Source: Helicoverpa zea
Lineage: Eukaryota > Arthropoda > Insecta > Lepidoptera > Noctuidae
Reading direction: 5' to 3'
Assembly: GCF_022581195.2 (NCBI RefSeq)
Contig: NC_061462.1
Location: 12,772,001-12,836,000 of the forward strand
Length of the DNA stretch: 64,000 nucleotides
Under the pieces are notes generated by a model. It was not told where the DNA came from. It searched no databases and worked only from the letters and a program-made list of their open reading frames with translations. The first letter of the stretch is position 1, and each line of letters opens with the position of its first letter. Positions 52,701 through 61,700 of this stretch are shown here, in pieces. The translations under genes were made by a program, and so were the position numbers.

Positions 52701-55700
52701 ATCGAGAAAGACAAAGTTTGTCTTTAAAATGTATTCTTAACTCAGGCTAAGTTAAATTAACTTGGGTTTGCTCGGCAAGGAAGTTGATGATCCGTTAACA
52801 ATTGAGCGGTTAGCTAAATAACGTTAAGTGGTGTAAGAACGCTGTAAGTCAATTACAGAGCTCAGGCCGTTATCCGATTACTGAGGAGCTGAACAAACCA
52901 CCAGCCTATTTACTTCACCGTTGCTGAAATGTCATGACGTTAGTACTCATTTCTTTTTCTACACTTTTTTCTTTTGCATTTTGTTTTTCTAAAGTGCACT
53001 TATCGACAGAAATAGAGATTTATGTATATTTTAGCCGTAATGAAGATAATTACTCTACTTCATTCTTTATTGCACACTTAATACACGAAACAGAAATATC
53101 AAATAACATACGAAAATGTACAACGGTGAATTTAACCCAGAATTGGGTTCCCAGCTAACCTGAAAGCGATAGAGAGATTTGAAAGAGGTAATTTTGTAAA
53201 ATTTCTCAAATATTTCTGGAGAAACATTGGGCGCAGACATTCAGGTCATCAGCTAGCGGTGCAGTTCTGAACTGATTTCTCGATCTACGTCACAGCTGAC
53301 GTCATCATCCTGCGCCTGACGTATGTCCCTCCTCTATGTGTACTCAGCGCGGGAATCACGACAGGTGCATGAGTGTTCGCCGTTTATAAGCACGCATATT
53401 GATTCTAATCGCGACCTTCAGTAATGCACCCTGTTATTGCCTCCAAAATCAATGTTTCGTAGGTAACAGTGTTTACCGAAACATACCTAGTTGTAATTGT
53501 TCTTCGATAGCTTTTATAGATTTAAAATATTTTTACATCTTTCTAGAGTGAATGGAGGATTATCTCATATTTAATCAAGTGTACGCTCCTTATCTATAAA
53601 ATGAAATAGGTAAGTAAGGAAGAACTTGAAGTGAATATTAACTTATCTATCTAGTGCAGAAAACCCTTTGTAATAGGAGCTTATTTCTAACCTCATCTGA
53701 TACACGATACAGAATTTCAAGACACACTGGTGTTCCCTTCAAAGTTTCGGAGGTCACGGGCGAATTTGATATGTGCCTGTAATAAGGCTAGCCTTAAGCG
53801 CGGTCACCGTCGTTAACGTCCTAATTAACTTGTTAGATCTAATGGTGCAAAGATAACAGGGACATTCCCATTATCTTTATCTTTGGCTTGTAAAGATAAC
53901 GGCTCATACAAGTTTTTAGATTATTTCTGCAATATAAGCTTTTTATTTATTATTAAGCTACCAGCTCGACGTTTGATGGACATTGAGAAGATAAAGAAAC
54001 ATTTTTCCCAAGATAATCATATCCATTATGCCTGTATGGGTACACCTTTATCTTTAGGGGAATACAGGCGTAGGTAATCCAATTAGAAGATATATATTTT
54101 ACGTTATACGACATGCAATTTACCACAGACACTAGCAGAAATTAATCGTCAGTTTATGCCAAAAGGCAAAACTGACAGTTTCCTCGTCCAAAGCAAACGA
54201 CGTGAATACTTCGCTCGTTTTTAATTGGCTCCCAACTTGTAGGGGGGACAGTTAGTTCACGTGCGCCGCCTTGTCAAAGTCACAGCCTCGGGTTGGTTGA
54301 CGCTCTGACAAAACAGTTCGCTTGACAAACGACAAGCGTTCAAAGGCCTGGCTTCAGGACATCGTTTGATATTGTTGACCTATATTGGAGAAGAACAATG
54401 TTTTCAGGGAAGCGAAGCCTTTGTGTCCGACTTAAATGTTATTTCTTGCTTTTAACCTGTGAACCACCTTTTGTTTCGTGTTGCTTTTACACCTATTTGA
54501 AGAATACTCTTCAATTTGCTACGACTTCGTAAATCGTCATTCAATATTTAAAGAACTCAGTGTTTACGTCAATCTCATATGAAATTGCGATTTGAAAATA
54601 AAATACGCATATAAAAACCTGTCATTACGCAAATAACGAAGCCTTTTCAAGACAGACTTCAGCAATAAACGATATGTCCCAGAGTAAAGCAGTATGGACA
54701 TAATAGGCGACAAAATGTCGTACCTAGGTATGCCCAATATACGAGGCCTACATAATAGATGACTCGAGGGGCGACCGCCGTCGGACAGAAAGCGCCGGGG
54801 GACAATCCACTACCTCGGATAAAAGTCCACCGATTTATACTTGTCTAGCTGACTTCTGATAAAGGATGGTGTATTTTGGGAACAGATTGAAACATGCGGG
54901 AATTTACCGCATTTTCACACCAGCGGATTTTCCGTTCGGTTTTTTTGAGCGAAAAACAGCAGAGAAAGAAAGCTGCTGTTCGTTGCTAGTGTGCTCTCCA
55001 TTTTGCTACGCGCGACGCTTAAACTCCACCAGTGTGCAGGCAATTTTACACTGTATTTATTGTGTGTTATTACTTTTACAGTGATTGCGTGAATAATTGG
55101 ATATTGCTTAAATAGTGTGATGAGCACATAATCACACAGTATTAGCACAGAGAAAGCTAAACCAATATAATTTAGAAACTAATTTACTGTATATGTATTC
55201 ATGATATTATGCCTGCTTCATTAGACAATCCTATTTGAAGTTACAGCTTATATAATCCGCATAATACATAATGTATAACATACACATACGGCGTGTCACA
55301 TCACATCGCACGCTATAAAATATTACCGCGGGTCTGCCGCACATAATAATGTGCTATTTTTGTACCTGTCACGCGGGGAATATTCTAGTAGCTGTCTGAT
55401 GGAGGCAAATGTTGAAATATTGGAACTGCGAAATGAAAATGTAAAAGTTAAGTACAGCTCGTGAAAACCCAGAATTTTCGTTAAATTTGAATGTAGATAT
55501 GTAACTTTTAATTTACCGAATAGTTAGTCAATAAAAGTAACTGTAGGTATATTTAACGATCATAGTAATTAAAATTAAATTACAACGATGAATAATTGTT
55601 TCACCAAAAACATCCTAACGCCCGTTTAAAAATCAGTTTAGCTATTAATCGATTTTATAAGAGAGGGCCGCTACAACGCGTTAATAATTAGGTAACCTCC

Positions 55701-58700
55701 CACCCTCCGACACTGAGGATATGGGGGTATCCTCCCAAACCCGTATACCTACAGGTAAAGCCTATATAAACCCACCTTGTTATTATTTATATTATAAATA
55801 TGTTATAGCAATATTCAATTTCACCGAGTCATTTACATTTACAATGCCTGAAGGTAGAATTCAAATTCTGCTAATTATTGTTGTTCAAATATGTTTAGCT
55901 GTATACTTATTGAACATATTAATTTCTGATTTAGGTCTTTGGAAACAAAGCCTAATGCACTGTACTTAGAATTCTACTAAGTACAGAAAGCCTGAAACAC
56001 GCAATGTCGTAATTTGTATGAAAATAGACAAATATTACAGGCATTATAAAACATAAGTACTGGGTGTCCCATAAGTCCTTTGAAATCTAAATTTCGAATA
56101 AAATTTAAATGGCGCGCGGGAATGGCATGCGGGGTGCGGGGATAGCATCAACGGTCTTTCGGAATTCATTCACCATGGAAAGTTTTACCGGAGCGGACCG
56201 TGGTTTTTGTGTGCTTGATTTTTATCACATCAATGATTCGGCCACCATTGCGCGGCGTAAGTTTAGAGAGTATCGCAATTTGCGCTCGTATAATGACTGT
56301 CCCAGTGTTCAAACGGTTAAAAATTGGGTTCAACAGTTCGAGGTGACTGGATCTACAATTTTATTTTGTTGAATAAACAACGATCGGGCCGCCCAAGGAC
56401 ATCACGGACGGAAGACAACATCGACGTAGTGCAAGAGTCAGTTCGTGAAAATCCTACTCAATCCATTCGTAAGCGTTCCAATGCATTAAATACACCCAGA
56501 TCGACGTTACAGCGCATTTTAAAGAAAGATAAGAAATTACCATCCATAAAAAAATCTGTTAATACAGGAACAAAAAGATACGCCGCGCAATGGTGGCCGA
56601 ATCATTGTTGTGATAAAACTCACGCACACAAAAACCACGGTCCGCTCCGGTAAAACTTTCAATGGCGAATGAATTCCCAAAGACCGTTGATGCTATCCCC
56701 GCACCCCGCATGCCATTCCCGCGCGCCATTTAAATTTTATTCGAAATTTAGATTTCAAAGGACTTATGGGACACCCAGTATTTAGTATTTGTGTAAGTAA
56801 CCATGAAAGGTTTGAACTTACTTTGTTTAACTCACATCACCATTCATCATCCTACGAGCCTTTTTCCCAACTATGTTGGGGTCGGCTTCCAGTCTAACAG
56901 CATGCAGCTGAGTACCAGTGCTTTACAAAAAGCGACTGCCTATCTGACCTCCTCAACCCAGTTACCCGGGCAACCCGATACCCCTTGGTTAGACTGGTGT
57001 CAGACTTACTGGCTTCTAACATTATTGACAACACACATCACCATTGACGGAATGAAATTATGTTAATACGTAGGTACTAGCAGTTTCTCTCGGTTACACC
57101 TACTGCCAAAAATGCTTTACACATGCTTTTAAATACTTAGTAGCTGATATCCTATATACAGGATAATGATCGACGGTCACTCGCCATTCCTGACGGTCAA
57201 TTTGACAACTAAACAAATTATTGACTGTCCAACCGACTTCTACAATCGATGGTCACGAACGTAACTATAATAAAATAGTAGGCTCCACCCGTCTGACATT
57301 TTACCATGAAAGAGTTACAAACAACAAAAGTAGCAAAGCTTAATCAAGACTCGTGAAAACCACTAGAATCGGCTATGTACTTGCCATGAACCTGTTTAAT
57401 TCAATTAACACAACAGTAAAGTCGTGGTGGCCTAGTGGGTAAAGAACCAACCTCTCGAGTATGAGGGCGTGGGTTCGATTCCAGGTCAGGCAAGTACCAA
57501 TTCAACTTTTCTAAGTTTGTATGTACTTTCTAAGTATATCTTAGACACCAATGGCTGATATAAAGGTAAAGGAAAACATCTTGAGGAAACCTGGACTATA
57601 AAGTCTGTAATCACCAACCCGCATTGAGCAAGCGTGGTGATTAATGCTCAATCCTTCTCCGTGTGAGAGGAGGCCTGTGCCCAGCAGTGGGACGATAAAA
57701 AGGCTGTAACAGTAACACAACAGTAATTCACAATAAACCATTAACCGCCATTAAATATTGAATGAGACTAGGTAATGTTCAGTGGAGGCGGGCTATAAAT
57801 TATTCAGCCGACAAGCCCTCTCCGCAACCGTTCAATATCTACATAATTTACTTAACAAACGGTATCTGCCCTCTGACTACAAACACAATATTAAGCCTGT
57901 TTTTATACCTAGAAGATATGTATAACACGAAGCCTGTAGACATACGAAACGGTAATGTGTTCCAGGTAAAGAGTTTTTCTTGGTATTTTCCATCGATAAA
58001 CTAAACCTTTATGTAGTAGGTACTAAGAATTTCGTACCAGTCAGCAGTCTTACGTGCGTGTCACAAATATTGCGAATATTTAATTATAATTCTTTTTCTC
58101 AGGGATCTAACTTATGTAACCATTTCTTTTCGATTTTTCTTTGAATATGTTAAGCTGTTCTTAATTAGTAAACCTCGCCATTGATTTCGGTAAGTCCCAT
58201 CAAGCCTCAACGAAGTTTGAATGGGCTTTATTCATGTACCTAACTTTTGCTTCTTTGAATGACAAGTAATTCTGAACGCCAATTCTGTAGAAGCCCACAA
58301 TGTATGAAGTACTTACAATGAAGCAAGTACAACATTCACCACAATTTGACGTAACATTGGTGCCAGTTTGGCTGAATCTTACAAATTGTCAAGTAACGTA
58401 ACTTACGTTATATGTGTGTGTAAATACATACTGCTGTATGTATGTATGTGTGATAGCATTAGAGTAACAAGTTGGAAGCAAGTAATTACTTAGAGGTAAT
58501 AACTTTCCGCGCCATCATAGCCGCGGCTGTTGTGTTATTTTTACACGCTTTTTATTAGCTTCACCTGTATGTTTGTATGTTTGTAGGTTTGTAACCGACT
58601 TCTTTGGGCGCGATTTTGACCCACTTTAAACGGCCAGATTTCGTTCAAACTTTGTAGATTTATTGAGGACCGATGACAATACACTAATTTGATAAAATTA

Positions 58701-61700
58701 TTCCATTTTTAACCGACTTCCCAAAAAGGAGGAGGTTACACATACACATCGATTACTCCGAGGTTTATAGACCGATCTACGTGATTCTTTTTTTGTTCGA
58801 CTCGGAATAGCTGCCAGTTGGTCCCATAGTCATCAGGTCAGGATCTGATGATGGAAACCCTGAGAAATCGAGGGCAACCTTCGAAAGTTGTAGGCACACA
58901 TAGGGTAAAAACTTGACACTCAGGTGTACGCCTAAAAGCACTATTCAACTGTGAAGATTTGGAGCTGACCTGATGATGGAGACCAGAGAGGGTCCAGGGA
59001 ACTCGACAACTGAATATGTAAACTACCTCGTGTTTGGGCTTAAATTATTTGTATTGACAAGACCTTTGCAACAGTGAAGGTTTGGAGCTGACCTGATGAT
59101 GGAGACCAGAGAAAGTCGAGGGAACTCGACTATACCTCGTTTGGACTTATATTCTTTGTATTGATGAGAACTTCCCACTTGTATGGATAGTGACAACTAT
59201 TCGTAATATCACCCGTGTCGTCACGTTACGCACCAAATCCTCAACCATCAAGAGACCAACATCCAAAATATGTATTTTACCCGTAGTTGAATAAGCTTTA
59301 TGTTTTACGCATGTTATTTTAGAAGAAATTTACACTTTACATATGTTTAAAATCAAGTAAGTATACAACAAATATTTACTACTTTACTTTTAGATCAAAT
59401 GTACAAAATCACAATATAGCCCGGTCAAAATAGACATTTGAAATAACAAAAATTCCCACAAAGCTGGTTTTTGGTGGAGAGCTAGATTTGATCATTATAA
59501 ATAAAATACTAAAAGTCCCCATCGATCCCATGTGTGCGTCAAAAGTTATTCGAGGTCAAATGTCAAATTTTTTGGTTTTTTGTGTTTTTTTCGAAAACGG
59601 TAAGTTTTATCAAAAAAAGACACCAGACCAAAGTTGTAGATCTTTAAATTTTCTACAAGAATGGCATTAACAGTTTTCTCATAAATCTTACCATTCCTGA
59701 GATATCGCGATTCAAAAAGTCACACTACACATGATATGCACATACAAGCCACGTATGTACGACGGCTGCCTTTAAGTTTTGTCGTTTGAAATAAGTATAG
59801 ACAATCTAATAGGTTAATACCATTTATTGTTTTTCAGAGAATTCTCCGCAATATTTAATGCACTTTTGCATGCATTAAACCCAGTTCTTGAAATATTTAT
59901 TCCATTCTGAAGTGGGGGTAGTCAAATTGGCCGATTTGTATGAGTCAACAGCTTTTTCAGGTGTGCTGAAACGTTTACCACGAAGACTTTACTTAATTTT
60001 GGGGAATGTAAAACAATCGTAATGCCCACGGATCCATGTCACGGTATGTTACATGTTGGTCTGCGACAATTAACTGCCGCATAGCCTCGATATTATCTTG
60101 GGTCATATGGGGTTTTGAATTACCTTCACGTGGCTTGTCGCTAAGGCTAGATTGCCCACTTTTAAATCCTAAATATCAGCGTACTGCAGTCCTAAGGCAT
60201 GGTTCTGCATTACTAAACACAGAACAAAATTTTTTCAACCGCTGAAGTCGCGCACAATCCGCTTTTAAAGTGTAGAAAATTATCGCATGCTAATTTTCCT
60301 TCGACATTTCCATTTTTATCCAGAAGACTGGGGTTGGAAATTGATACATAATATCTGGACCCTATTAAAACTTTACTCCCACCTGCTCCAGAAAAACTCC
60401 TGACATTATTTTTTGCAATTGCAAAAATGATTGTAGTATCAAATCATCCTCCAAGCCCTTTTCCCAACTATTTTGAGGTCGGCTTCCAGTTTAACCGGAT
60501 GTAGCTACGTAGTCCTTTACAAGGAGCGACTGCCCTATCTGACCCCCTTAACCCAGTTACCCGGGCAACCCAATACCCCTTGGTTAGACTGGTGTCAGAC
60601 TTACTGGCTTCTGACTACCCATAACGACTGCCAAGAATGTTCAATGACAGCCAGAACCTACAGTTTAACGTGCCATCAGAAACACAGTCATTGGTGTCCA
60701 AGATATGCTTAGGAAGTACATACAAACTTAGAAAAGTTTCATTGGTACTTGTCTGACCTGGAATCGAACCCACTCATACTTGAGAGGTTGGTTCTTTACC
60801 CACTAGGCCACCACGAGTTTTTGTATGAATCTGATAAATCTAAAACAATCACAATAATAGTTAACCCAATAGTTAATATCAATAATGACATCATATTAGA
60901 ACTTGACGGCAATTATTCCCTTAAACTATCCTAAAATTGTCATGACAGTTAGTGGAGTAGGTCTACAGGGGAAACCACGATAAAAAAAACGCGCCGAGTA
61001 TACTACCTCACAGGTGGCGTGGAAATGTGTGCATGTCATGTATGGAATATACTTTGAAGCGCGATATCTCAGGAATGGTAACATTTAGGACAAAACTGCT
61101 AATGCCATTTTTGTATAAAATTGTATAATCTACAATTTTAGTCTGATGTACTTTTTTGATAAAACTTACCGTTTTCGAAAAAAACACAAAAAACCAAAAA
61201 TTTTGACATTTGACCTCGAATAACTTTTGACGCACACATGGGATCGATGGGGACTTTTAGTATTTTATTTATAATGATCAAATCTAGCTCTCCACCAAAA
61301 ATCAGCTCTGTGGGAATTTTTGTTATTTGACCACTACTTTTATGTCTATTTTGACCGGGCTAATATTGTTAAATTGTCTTTCCATATCTATGTTAATTAT
61401 TTTAAGATAATATTGTTATTCATATTTAAACTTTGTTAGTATAAGGTCAAATTGTTATATTTATTACGTATATATTCATTGTATATGAGTCATAATGTGT
61501 AAATTTTGTTCGAATTTGATGTATACAGTACAAGTGCAAATTATGTAGTTCAAATGTTTTTAAGTATAGTTCATCCTTAGTTCATTTTCGCCCACCAAGG
61601 ACGTTCCTTCAGTAACGTCCTTGGTGGGCGGTATGTTTGCGACTAACATTTGAATGCTTCCTACTCGCTCGATAGATGGCGTTGTCGCGTTTAAATGCGC

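Larger units (their letters stand above)
59419..61370. mobile_element. Composite element with about 330-bp terminal inverted repeats
   Basis: Both ends begin 'gcccggtcaaaatagacat' read inward, and TA flanks each side (59417-59418, 61371-61372). The inverted repeats match with scattered changes for about 330 bp (59419-59750 and about 61035-61370). Inside lie a broken mariner gene (59824-60307) and a family A SINE (60444-60817). The TA duplication suggests a Tc1/mariner-type cut-and-paste element. Whether the mariner gene is its own or a separate insertion is unclear. Confidence 0.75.

Noticed and set aside
57422..57500. tRNA-like A and B boxes that could suggest a tRNA gene
   Set aside because: The sequence does not fold into a full cloverleaf with an acceptor stem and is the head of a SINE with a 14-bp target duplication.
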